A stretch of DNA of 64,000 nt, from contig JAOVVO010000196.1 of assembly GCA_028564675.1 (NCBI GenBank), forward strand, positions 1 to 64,000, written 5' to 3'. A program made the translations under genes and the position numbers. A model generated the notes under the pieces. The model did no database searches, was not told the DNA's origin, and was given only the letters and a program-made list of their open reading frames with translations. Of the stretch, positions 26,201 through 38,700 are shown in pieces (within the stretch, counting starts at the first letter, position 1; each line of letters starts with the position of its first letter). Origin of the DNA: Onchocerca lupi. Lineage: Eukaryota; Nematoda; Chromadorea; Rhabditida; Onchocercidae.

Positions 26201-26843
26201 ATTCAACTAAATGAGTTCTCTATAAATTTCATTAATTACAGTCGCAACGTTGTGATGGTTACGAGGATTGTCCGGATGGTGAAGATGAGAGAAACTGTGA
26301 GAAATGCATCAATTCAAATGCTATTTATTGTGCGCCATCGAAAACTTGCTTGCTTAGCATAAAGCGTTGTGATGGTGTTACTGACTGTCCCGATGATAAT
26401 GATGAAGAAAGGTGTAGTTGTGCAGGTAAATGAATCGTTGTTGTTGCACATAAAATGCTGATAAAAAGTTATACTAGCTAATAAAATGAAGCATGATGAA
26501 TTGATGGCTGAACATGAGCATGGACTTTATTTTATCGCAAGCGTGTGTTTATTTAGTTAAAAAATAGTCTTTGCTTCAAAGCGCTGGGCCATGTGTGATC
26601 AGGGGAGTGGTTGCACGGAGCTCTGTCTTTTGAAAACGAAACAAAAACATGTTCTGTTGTATTGCAGAATGCAAAATGCATGGATTCCCGATATATATGT
26701 GTACAAATGTGGCCAAATGCTTCAGACGACATGAAGTATGCAATCCCTATACGCGATGTCCGAATGCTTCAGAAGTGGACAAATTGTTCTGTGCTAGCCA
26801 GGCTGGACAAGATACTTTCCTTACTGCAAAAAAGAAGTTGTAA
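23204..26843 (+). CDS. Single-pass membrane protein with LDL-receptor class A repeats
   Basis: Thirteen exons give 648 residues: 23204-23248, 23406-23546, 23599-23770, 23880-24073, 24186-24332, 24518-24596, 24715-24855, 24942-25168, 25435-25593, 25714-25860, 26037-26171, 26242-26425 and 26668-26843 (TAA). There is no N-terminal signal peptide. A hydrophobic segment at about 155-181 (LFAFLIGVMIFLVVLIILPF) makes it look like a type II membrane protein with a cytosolic head and extracellular C-terminus. The C-terminal part holds about seven or eight LDL-A modules, with the signatures RCDGVEDCPDGSDE, LCDGNVDCPDHSDE, ICDGIQNCPDGKDE, VCDGNEDCPGGDDE, VCDGLDDCGDNSDE, RCDGYEDCPDGEDE and RCDGVTDCPDDNDE. 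These Asp/Glu boxes bind calcium in the family. A last Cys-rich stretch is degenerate. No protease, EGF or beta-propeller domain follows, so it is not an LDL receptor or corin. The junctions at 23546 and 23880 are the least sure. Confidence 0.82.
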
Positions 26844-28282
26844 ACAATGACTTATTATTTGTCCTGTTGACAACACTTGATGTTTATGAGGAACAGGCAC
26901 AATATCTCGGTGGCATCATTTTAGAGATTCCTAAAAGAAGTCAAAATTACGCTGCTTGGCTGCTAGCTGTAATTTGTTCATCATAAACGTTGTATGTTTT
27001 GTGTTTTCTTAATGATTTCATTATTTTCTTAAATTATTTCTCCACTTGTTTCTTTTTTGTGAAGTTATCGTTCTTCCGAAAAGTTCACGTTACAAAGATT
27101 CATCCGAGCTAAGTACTCATTTCTTTACAATAATTCAGTCTAGCTAAGAGTGCAATCTCTTTGCTGTTTAGGTTTTCTTGAAATTAAATTTTAATTTCTC
27201 CATTATGCAAATCTGATCAAGGCAATCGAATCTGGACAAATAAGCAAAATGTCAAAAACCGTATCATTTTGAAAAGGACAAAATAAGTGCATCAGGCATT
27301 ATATCATTTTATCAATTTTTTCAGTGGTGAATAGTCTTTCTGCTTTTCTTTTATAATCTAAGTTATTCTGTTAATATAATCATTTGTTCATTCTGTTCAA
27401 AAAAGAACATTAGTGTTCATCCTGGATTAATAATTCTCATTGTTTCTTAAGCTTGGTTCTTTTAGTATATAATGGCTTATTGCCTCATATTTTTATCAGG
27501 TTTTCTACATACTTTTCATTTCACTCAACAAACGATTGCTGTATGGAATTGCTCATTTTACAGCAGGATTATCGTTTAAATTTGAGAAAAAAGGTAGCAC
27601 GGAAGAAGAGATCTATTTAAAACAATATTCCCAAATTTTTGTAGGGGAATTTTATTTCAAAAAAGTAAAGAAGGAAAAGTTGATACGACAGGACAATTCT
27701 GTTACGTCTTTCAATTTTTATTTTGTTGTGGATCATATTACAAATCCTTGCATGCTTATGCTTAGTAGATAATCGGAAGCATCTGATTTCAAATGTTTAA
27801 TCAGTAGCTGATAATTAGAAATCAACTAATTTGAAATTATGTTGAGTTTGTTTTTGGAAAATATTTTAGTATGTTTTTAATGTTGGTTTAATACATAAAT
27901 TTATCTAAGGGCATTTGACACATTCGAAATGCGCTTGAAATTGTTGGGGAGATGATGTGCTTTACATTTGCAGAATTATAATTTTTTAAAAGTATGTTGC
28001 GAAAGAATTTACCGATTGTGGTGAGTCTGGAGACTTTTTTTTGCGATTAACAAGTGAAGAATTGAAGTTAAAGATCAAAGCAATCGTGGGATAATCAGAG
28101 AGTCAGTAGTCAGCAATCAGAGAATTCTGTTTCGAGAATCCGCCGACGATTCTCATCCGATATTTCAACGTTACTTTGTGGCTGTTCACATTCAAAAATA
28201 ATTATTTTTCAAGTAAACAGTAGAAATGACTCGTCAAATCTGTCTTACTACGAAGATTTTCTAGCGGACAAAAATATTTCAT
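26844..28282. other. Gap between convergent genes
   Basis: About 1.4 kb between the 3' ends of the LDL-A gene (+) and the SLC17-like gene (-). It is AT-rich with no credible exon. The open stretch at 27536-27772 (+) has no family features and is low-complexity. Confidence 0.55.
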
Positions 28283-31200
28283 TCATTTAATGGAATTGAC
28301 TTCTGGAGTTTTCTTTTCATTTTGACTGCAAAGGGCTAAAGGAAACGGTGTCACAGCGTGATCGAATTCATCCGTTGTCCATGCTGCTGGTTCTGCCGAG
28401 CACATAAAACCTGCATGTGTGCGAAAGTTAATCGAGAGATCAAAATATAGCATCATGACACAATATTAAATCAAAATATAAGATCATAACTTGATGTAAG
28501 CCAAATAAATGTTATTTATTTTTATATCGTGGCAATGAAATTTCCGAAATTCGAATCAAATTTCTTACGAAGAAATATTTTAATAATCTTACAGAAAAGT
28601 AACAAAAACTTACAAAATACAGCATTTGTTAGGAGCAGTACAGCAGCCGTTGTTAGGAATATTTTTTGCCAACCAATAATATCATTAGCTGGTGCCAGTC
28701 CCCAAACCATTATCGGTACTATTAACATTGTTATTGTTATTCCTGTAATTTAATCAATTTGTGAAAAATTTTCTAAAATTACGATATAGTACTGCAATTT
28801 TGCAAAATTTCAAAAGTTATCGAGATCAACTGAATCAAGAAATTCAATGAATTGTTTATATATTTATATCTTGATATTCTGCCCTTAAAAATCAGAAATT
28901 GAATGTGCGTATCTCACTTTTATCTTTCCTATGAATTTATTGATCAAGACTAAATTTTGTCATGCGAACGTAGATTCAGGTCATTATACTTTTTTAGATC
29001 TCTTCTCCACTAATCTATATCAATTAGCGCGTTTTATTCTAAAATTCTGCCTGCGAGTTAATCAATTTCACTAAAATATTCAGCATCAATAAGTATTCAT
29101 GGTATACAAATGTGCAAGAATTAAACTGCTTGAGGAATTGAACTAAATAAACCTAATGAAACATTTCCGGTAACAAAAGGACTGAAGTGTTTGGATACAA
29201 GTGGTGCAGCTTTGAAGAAACCACCGGTTGTGAAACCAAGACAACCAGCTGCAAATCCAAGGCAGATAGTTGCTGTATAATTCCAAGATGCTGGTATAAA
29301 TGATAAGATAGTAAGAAATAATGCACATCCAACAAATGCAATCGAATTGTACAGGCGCAATTTCTGTGTTTCGGACAAACATTTGACCTGAAATTAATAA
29401 GTTAGTTAGACTCAATAGATGAGATATAAAGCCAAAATCAGAGTTTACTGGAATGTGCATTGTTGCTCATCATCAAATTACTGAACAAAAAACATTGTGA
29501 TTTAATCATCACCAGAATGATGATTACGATAATAGAGTAAGGTGATAAGATAAACAGATAAAATCAGTAAATTGGAGTCACAAAAATTCAATATGAGTGT
29601 TAGCGAAACAAAGTTGGACCAGAATAAAAATGGGATGAAAATAAAAATGAACTTGTGTAAAAAACAAAGTCATCCTACGAAATGAAGGGGATTTTGGAAT
29701 TTGATCGGAGCAGAGATCGCTAAGCATAAAATTTGAAAAATGAATGAATTGTTTAAAATGATCAGTGTGGCAGGATTACTTTAATAATGATTAAAAACAA
29801 AATATTCTCATCTTTTCTCTCGCATCAAACAAAAAAAAGACTGATATGACTGCTATAATGACTTGAGAAACTTTTCTGTTGAATTTCATAATTGTTTACA
29901 TTTAGAGCGAAAATAAATTTAAGCGAATTCTATTATTTGAAATAAAGAGGGAAGGTGAAATTTACCAAGTCATTCGGACTGTTGTATTCAATAATGAGCC
30001 TATTCATTTCTGTAAATAAATACGATAGAATAGGTTGCAGGTGGCATTAGAAGTAACCTTGGTGCTAGCATGTATTATCATAAAATAAATATTTGGTGAA
30101 GAGCGTTCTGAACGGAACATTGAAAAATCTTGAATATAACGTAGAGAACCCTATCATTTGGTCCTGATATACTTCGAATTGCAGTTTTCTGAGTATCCAG
30201 TAATTTGAAACAGATTAGAAGCTTACTTTATCAGAGGAGAAACCAGCAATAAGTTTAATCAAAAATTGCAGCAAAGGTGGTACTGCTGCAGCAATTCCAG
30301 TATTGGTCATAGGCATTCCGAGAACACCATGTAGGTAATTAGGTGAATAGAGGAACAACATATTGACACAGGTAAAATTTCCAACTGCAGCAATCCAGAC
30401 AGCCCATACCGAGCCAGTTTTCAAGATATCGTAATATGGTATTCGGTTTATCCCTCCTCCTCTGGAACATTCGATTTTTCCAACAGCAATCTTTTGTCGT
30501 TCCTTTTCATTGACAAATGGATGCTTGTCAGGACTAAAAATGACAATTCAAATCATAGTTTGACGAGAAATATATTATCAAGATAAACGTTTTCATTCAA
30601 GAACGATTGAACAAGACAGACTGAAGTATCGATCTTTCTTTCAATTCAGTTTTCATGCATCTTGTAGTGAGTGTGCTGTTTAGAAATAGATTCTTTTTTC
30701 CAAAAGAGTTTAACAAATTAAACAGAAATTCAACAGATCACCTGTCTTTGTAAAATATTCCAAAAATGATGAAAAGAATTAAGGATGCGACACCATGTGA
30801 ATAACATACAAATGGCCAAGAAAGTATTGAAGAGCAAAGAGCGCCACTGAGCGGTAGTGTCAAAGCTGGTGAAAGTTGAAGATAAGCAACAAGTATGCTA
30901 ACGAATAAGCCATTCTGTTTGTAATATGTCCATTGAGATGTGAATGCTCCAATTACCGGAAAACTGACAGCGAAAGAAATACCTAAAGAAGTAAAATATT
31001 ACAACATGAATAAAATATATAAAATATGGCAAATATGACAAAAAAATATGACAGTGAAATATGATATACCCAATGTGTGATAAAGTTTGAATTCATTTTA
31101 CGCCTATAACTTTTATATGTTGAACAAACAAATTTTAAAATGTTGTGATATTTGCTTTAGCCTCAGAAATTGATTATAACAATTCAAATTTGAAGTCTTT

Positions 31201-32162
31201 CTCCAAAAATATTGCAATTAATATATCTGTCCATCACTTTCAATTGATGATATGTTATCATTCCATTCTAAAGTAAATTTTGCATAATAAAAAAACATGA
31301 TAACCTTGCAAAATGCGCGCTCCTATGGAAAAATAATACCCGCGAATAATCGCCATAGGTAAAATACATGTAGCAAATGATGATAACAATCCAAGAATCG
31401 TGAATATGGAACGAATACCAAAGCGATTAACTGCCGCAACAAGCGGAAAATTAGTAACTAAAGCAGCTGCCGCAACTGTCGATGTTAGGTAAGTACGTTG
31501 CTGAGGAGTAAACAATGATTCATGCATTTGACCTTCTAATTTTGTTGAATCTGAGATTGTTTCTGTTTTTTGATGGTCATTGTCCAGTGTACCGTTTCCG
31601 TCATTATTGATACATACGATCACAAAATTGAATGCTATTACATTGGACCATATAGATGCTAAGCATAGCAATACCAGTACTACTAAAATGAACCTGAAAT
31701 AGTTCTTGGACATAGCAGAATTATGCCAAAGAGATAAGAAATAAGTGAAATGAACTTCATTGATTTGTAAAGCTAAACCATATAAAGTTACAAGCAAGAA
31801 TTATCAAACTTTCCTATACTATATTTTCAATTCTATTTTAATGTGATTCTAAATAAAATCATGTCAAATCTGTTTTCATGCTCCATTAACTTCCATTTAC
31901 CTATATTAATGTTTCCAAATTTTATTTTTAGAAAAAATCAAAAAAATTCCAAAAAAAAAAAAAAAGATTTTTACGCTTACCTAGTTCTTGTATGAAATAG
32001 TTTCAGACAACCGAGAGTAAAATTGCCTTCTTCTCTGATCTTGGTAACCTGTATTTCCTTATCGGTGTCGACATATTCCTTGATATCGCTGGATGATACT
32101 GGATATACGGTATTAGCTATACTTGGTATGCTTTTTGTTCTTATTTCGTCATTATCAGCCAT
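28283..32162 (-). CDS. SLC17-family anion/cotransporter (major facilitator superfamily)
   Basis: Seven exons give 536 residues: 31981-32162, 31305-31693, 30742-30982, 30227-30533, 29153-29387, 28614-28742 and 28283-28410 (TGA); all phases close. SLC17 proteins move organic anions, phosphate, sialic acid or glutamate at the plasma, lysosomal or vesicle membrane. Visible features: a cytosolic N-terminus of about 60 residues; TM1; a hydrophilic loop with an N-glycosylation site (NGT) before TM2; NRFGIRSIFTILG, the loop 2-3 motif; GARILQG followed by QLSPALTLPLSGALCSS, which is very typical of the family; PFVTGNVSLGITITM; and a short C-terminus with AEPAAWT. The length fits the family. It does not show enough to separate phosphate, sialin-like or vesicular-glutamate roles. 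It lies head-to-tail with an unrelated transporter at 35756-41656. Four of the six introns split codons. Confidence 0.88.
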
Positions 32163-35100
32163 TATTGCACAAAAAATCTCAACAAGTTTATCTTAAATAT
32201 ATGAAAAACTGTGAGTGTACCGTGTGGATCTAAAACACAAAGTACATATAACATAATTTATTTGACTTCAAAATTTCTCGAATCTCTTTTAAACCAATAA
32301 AAATTCGTTTGTTGTTAACTGATTCAATTAAAAATGAGAAGAAAAGATGTAGTAAAAAGAAATTGCAAGGCATTTAAACAGCTGAAAACTTGAATTGTGA
32401 ATACCACCTGCCATATATTCTTATCCTTAAAAACTAATGCCTTATATGGGTTTAAAACAGAAAAAATGTCTGCACATATGTAATTATTTCATACTCCTTC
32501 ATCAAATCACACATTATATTTACGTTCTTTTTAAATTTCAATGAAAAAAATCTTTTAGATCATCCGTGTAATATATGGAGGATAAGCAAATCAGTGACCG
32601 ATAAAATAAGTACATTAAAGAAGTTTTTAAAAAGCCATTTTAAAAATAAGAAAGTAGACAAATGATTGAATGGTTCGGAGAAAAGATTGTCTAAATGATT
32701 AACATCGGAAGACTGATATTTGGCGATGTTACACATATAAAAGTATCCAGTCTTGCGAGGAATTGAAGCACCCATAACATTTTCATCAGAAAATTGTAGT
32801 TTTCAAATTTCTTCAACAACAAATTCGATACAGTCTAGGACGAAACTTTCACAAAATAAGTGAAATGCGAAATTCTGTAATATTGCGAATATAAAATCTA
32901 AACTCATGACTTTTGATCCTTGTAAAATATATTTGAACAAAAGCATCGAGCAAAGTATTATAATCTAGAATTGTATGTTATAAGTAAACAAACTTTCTTT
33001 CGTTCGATATATATTTTATTGAAGTATAATAATAATTCTGCTTCTATGTAAAAATTTGTCAATCTTTGTATGTAATGCATATGAACACTTGACGTATTTA
33101 ATTGTGAAAAGAAGCAAAATAAATGAACAATGACTGGAAAATCTGCAACAGAAACTGGAAATCCTCAGCAATTTCTACTAAATTGAAGAAAGCAGTAATT
33201 TGTGTCATTTCTGTCCTTCAAGCAAAGATTTAGATTGCAGAGGTATTCTGAAACATTATCGACCAAGCCGAGATCAAATCAGGTGCATTATCCTGCACCT
33301 GGTATATACTACCGTAAAAAATTATTCTCCGTTATTGATTATTTTTCGTCTTCGTTATTGTTACTGGATTTGCAGAATAGAATGGTATTAAATTTATTAA
33401 ATTCATCTAGATTACTTAAAAGTGAAAAAATTTTGCTCGCTTTAAACAACTAAAATTTTAATTTCAAAAAACTTCAAATGAGCAATTACCGACATTTTCA
33501 AATTAAGAAGTAAATATGCTTCATTTTGTGCTTCTTACATTCATTATTGCGTCACGAACTTATTTATAGCAGTCGGAATTTAAATCATTATCAAAACATA
33601 GTCTGAATGGACTTAATTTTATCAGGCTTATTCAGAATGCCATGCTTATTGGTGCGATTCATATCAAGTTTTTTTCAAAATTTCCAAGATATAAAAGGAA
33701 ATGCATTGATGCAAAAATTTCTTTTCAGAAGCAGAAGAAAGAGCCAGTGGTATTCAGTTCATATTTCCTATAATAAGAATATTTCAATCACCTTTTCAGC
33801 TCAGTAAATTCAGCATATACTTTTCAATTTGACCCAGAAATCTTGAAATTTATGAAAGTAATATACCAGTGTAAACAATTCGCATTAGATAGGGAAATTA
33901 TCCTTGTTCCCGGAATTTCGAATTTTAAATTTAAGCTCCATTACCAATATGGTTCTCCATTTAGTCAGAAGGAAGTACTGCAGCAACATAATTATGTTGA
34001 AATCATTTGCACTTGATATAATAGTAGAAACAAAATTTATTTTGAATTTATGCAACTAATCCATTAAACACAGAGATAATTCAAGTGTATAAAAGAAAAC
34101 CACTTCCACTTCCATTTACATTTCAACCCATCTATCCCTTCAATTTGGTTTTCCACAGAAAATCCAAAAGTTTGAATAATTTGTGTCAAAACGAAACAAT
34201 GTTCGGTAGTGGTGCAAAGATGCATTTAAATAAATACGGGCATTTTGTTCAGTTTTTCAGATCAACCAACAATTCCCATTAATTTTCTGCTAAACAAACA
34301 ACCTGAAAACCAAAGTGTTTCGCGCTTTGTCATGCATTCATACTTACAACCACAACCGCTTCTTCATTACTTCAAACAAACCTTACTTCCTCATAATTAG
34401 TTGATAGCAAAGTGTACTTCATTAATAAAAAATGAAAACTCCTGCTTATCGGTACTAAAAACTCCGAAACGCAATTTTTACAAATGGAGAGGAACCATTA
34501 AAATATTGCTTGCAGATGTCTTCTGTAAAAAAACGTTATTATCCATTAATGCCTTCACTGAATATCTACGGTCTTCGGTTAGCAACATCTTATGGACCTC
34601 TTATTTTCATTCATGAATTTCCTCTTTCCAATAAAGTAGCAACTTTATATAACAACTTTATAAAGTAGCTACTTTATTGAAAAGAGGAAATTCATGAGTG
34701 AAAATAGGAGGTCAATAAGATGTTGTTTTAATTTATTCGATCAACTTCTCACTATTTAATCCTAATATATCATTTGGACGAATTAAATGCCACATCCATC
34801 ATCAATAATTTCCTTCACTTATTGTTATTTGCTTATGAATGGAGAGCAATGTGTTTGAATAGATAATATTGGAATTTTTGGGTTTCAAGAATATTTCCTC
34901 TTTACAGGTTCTATGGAGCTCATCTGAACATTACTTTTAAACTTCATCTCTACTCTCACAAAGCCACTTAGTGGATCACACACACACAAATATCTCTATC
35001 ATCCCAAATTTATGCTCGGATTCCTCATTTGAGTCACTTTTAAAATACTGTCCATTGTAGGTAAATATAAGTCTTCAAAAACAAATTTTTCCACAACAAA

Positions 35101-35755
35101 TTATATACAATGTCCATCAAAAATTCACCGGTTCTTCCTGATCACAAGTATGACAATCGGATATTCTGCAATCGCAATACTTTTCGCCGTGATAAAGGGA
35201 ACAGATTACGAATGCAGATTTTGAATAATATTATGAACTCTTTTAAATTAAAAGACAACGCTACTCACTGAAAAATCCGAAATGAAGGAATGGTAGAAAA
35301 GATTAACGAGTCACGGAAAAAATATGAAAAAGTTATAATAAAAATGTGTGAATTAACTCATTATGTGACGAACAGCAGAAGTACAATTCGAAGTGAAAAT
35401 GATGATGATAATGAATTAACAAAATATAATGTAATACTGTACGACCAAAAATTCAAGCTCCACTTAGCGTTCATGAAGAGAATTTCTCCATGCTTTTAAA
35501 ATGATAATCAGGTTATTGCTCATTTTCTCAATCAGCAATCCATTTTGAGATTTGAATAAACATAAAAAATACAAGAAGCATAACGCACCGAGATATTAAC
35601 AATTAGTGCAAACAGAAAATATGGAAATATGAACTGATAACAGTTCTAATAACGAAGATGTCATACCTTTGCGTAAGATCTGTCAAAAATTTTATCACTT
35701 ACTCAACTTCAATGCCTTCAGCTTCTATCTCCAGTTTTTCTTAATGGAATACCTT
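32163..35755. other. Gap between the two transporter genes
   Basis: About 3.6 kb that should hold the promoter of the SLC17-like gene near 32163 and the 3' end of the SLC16-like gene. The main structure is the foldback at 34583-34725. A short CA run lies near 34977-34988. No exon is supported. Confidence 0.6.
34583..34725. repeat. Long inverted repeat (foldback)
   Basis: Arms of about 58 bases at 34583-34640 and 34667-34725 are inverted copies with only about five mismatches; AATTTCCTCTTT in the left arm pairs with AAAGAGGAAATT in the right arm. The spacer is about 26 bases and itself contains a weak palindrome. There is no open frame inside. A non-autonomous foldback transposon is possible, but I could not find clear target-site duplications. 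Confidence 0.88.
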
Positions 35756-38700
35756 CTAGTCATCAGTCCTTCGTTCCAAAAATTTTTGTTTCTGTCGCAA
35801 ACTTTGTACAGTACGTTGATATTCCGTCAAATTTTCTTCCGTATGCTCCGTAAGTACGGAGAGCTTTTCAGACTGGATGTCTTCGTTGATCATTCTAACT
35901 TCTTCCACTAAATTATTAAATTTATTTCGAGTCTCATCCTAAAAATTTTAGACTATCCTTTTTAACTGTCTGCATTTCTAAGGATATTTTAATCAGATAA
36001 TTACCGGTTTCCTTCGCAGATTCATTATGCCTACAACGACGAACGGTCGGAATGAGGCATGAAACCAGACCGGACAATAATATTATCACACCAGCAAAAT
36101 AAAATGATGCATCATATGAGGCGAACACATCATAAACAACTCCTAAAATTCATAAATTTAACATGAATTTCATCAAAACCTTAATACTTCAAGCTACAAT
36201 TAATTTACCTGCTAAAGGTGTTCCTAATAATGATGCTATACCCCTGCTGACAACCAATAGACCGAAAGAGTTCGTTAATCGTTCCAAACCTAATTCATCC
36301 ACCAACACGATTGATGTAAGAGAAATATATGCAGCTAAAGAAAATTTTTTCAACAAATAAGTTTATTCAAACAATAAACTCAAAATTCATTATTGCATGC
36401 TTCGAAAATGCCAATTTTGAAGTATCCAAGACTCACATGCTACTAAAAACAAAGAAAACAAATAGTCATTTGTTCATATTAAAACGTGAAATTAATTACA
36501 TGCTTCTTCCATTATAGCGAAGAAATATGCATAAAATGACTATGCTAAAATAGCAAAACATTGCTATCACTAAGTTTATTAATTCAATGGAACTAACAGA
36601 TTATGAATCCAAATAAAATGGAATAAACCATGAGACCTCCATAACCAGGTAATAGTGGACATAAACAAGTAAGCACACCACATCCAAGCAATGCAAAATT
36701 GTTAATTGCTAATGCTGACAGCCAACCACGATCCGCTAACCAACCGAATGCTATTCGGCCTGCAGTTAGGTGCTTGAGAATATTATGTGAATGCGAAAGC
36801 CATTTTAATTCATTCAGTGAATTAAAGGCACTATTCACAATATGATATCCAAGAAGTTAAATGACCAGCCGGCTTGTAAAGGTCAGGTAAATCAAGAAGT
36901 TTCCATTATAATTTCAGGCAATGAATAACAACTGCAGTATTTTTTCAAGGCTCCCCAAAAATGCCTCTTATTATTCGTTATTTTCGCTTCTGTTTTTATT
37001 ACAGAATAAACAATGAAAAAATTAACTAGGAGCATAAATCTGTTTTAAATATTAGCACCTAAAATACAAAAAAGCGCTGATATTCAAATTCGTCCAATAC
37101 TGAATCCTATTGAAAAGAACAAAATTCACAATTGGAAAAGTACTTGAGAAAAAACGAACCAATGGTATTGGTAACTCCGATTACCGATAAGAGTAACGAA
37201 CCACTACCTTTGCTGTGCCCTTTCGCAACAGCCATATCAATAAGAAACATAAAAGGCACATAAAATCCAAGCATTCCAAATAAATTTGATATGCAAAGTA
37301 AGAACATCGTTGGTTCTTTCAGCAACGAAATATCAATCATTTCACTCAAAATATTACGAATTGTTACTGGAATCCATTTGCACCTCCTGAAAATCACTTA
37401 CACTAAAGCATTTGATATCAGCTGCAAAATATCAATCATTTAAGTCTGATAATTTAGAAGCTCAGTCCCAGATTCCTTCAAACTGATGGAAGTATTTGAA
37501 GAAATCGGAAATATTTATTCATCCTCACTGCTAAATTTCATGTGATCGTATTTTACATCTATCGTTTCCAATGTTCTATTTGAGTTTACAGCAACTCATA
37601 GATGAATAACCTTTCCTTAACCAATAGCTTAATGAATAAGAAAACATTTTTAATTTTTACACTGTAAGAAACAACGATTACTGGATGATGGAAAATGAAG
37701 TAATTTCAGGTTTTATTACTTATTTTACGTTTCAATAAGCATTTGTATATATGTCAATGCATGTTACTTCTTCTTCCTCGTACAATAATAATAAGTAAAA
37801 CATTTCGCGAAAGAGAAAGATGGAATAGCCTGAATCATATCTTTCAGTGCAATTACCTCTAACCTGTCAACATAACAATCGATAAGTTCATCCAGCTGTT
37901 CGGTTTGTTCTCCAACGGTTCCACCATTTCTTTCAAATTTGTCATGCGTGTCACTAGTTCCTTCCACTTGTGACAAGTCTGCGACTGCTTGGACAACGGC
38001 TGATGTAGGAATCGAGATTTGTGATTCTCTGTATGATCGGTAATTGCCACCTATAAAAGAGAACTTGGTTTTGTAAAAGTTAAAATTGATTTATAGCGCA
38101 TGAATGCAAATTTCAGCACGCTTCAATGCAGATTACCATCAAATTCTCAGATAGATAAATACAATACCCTCAGATTTGAACTCAGGCAAATTACGAATTG
38201 AGCCGGAATAAAATATATCTCGTCGGTTTAGTGGTTTGTTGAACTCTTTGCGATCAATGCTGCTCTGAAAATACTTCACAAGTACATGAAACATGAAACA
38301 ATCTTTCTTCAAACTGTGAAATTGAAAAAAATCAACTAACCGTAACAGACGCCAGTGACTGAGCGTCTTTCATTTGTAATGACCGCGACCGAAAGCTTGT
38401 CGAATGTGCGAAACTATGTACTGATATTTTGCTTAATACCTTGGATAAATTACCATGGCTTATCTTTAGATCAATTGATGCCGTTTTGCTTTTCATACTG
38501 TAAGCATACAATCCAAAATAACATAAAAACTGTAGCATACTGATCTATAATAGCATATGAAATCATCCTTTTATGGATACACTGCAATTGTTAGCTTTTT
38601 GAGCATTCCCAAAGAATGAGACGAATTGCTTCTTTATTAAAGATTTTTCCTAGCTTTACTAATACTTAATCTTAAAAATTTCTGAATGTGTAATATATTA

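Noticed and set aside
35934..36004. Alternative C-terminus of the SLC16-like protein (ETGNYLIKISLEMQ to a TGA)
   Set aside because: A donor at 36004 and the acceptor at 35908 give a phase-matched exon with a coherent charged tail, so read-through is the less likely main form.
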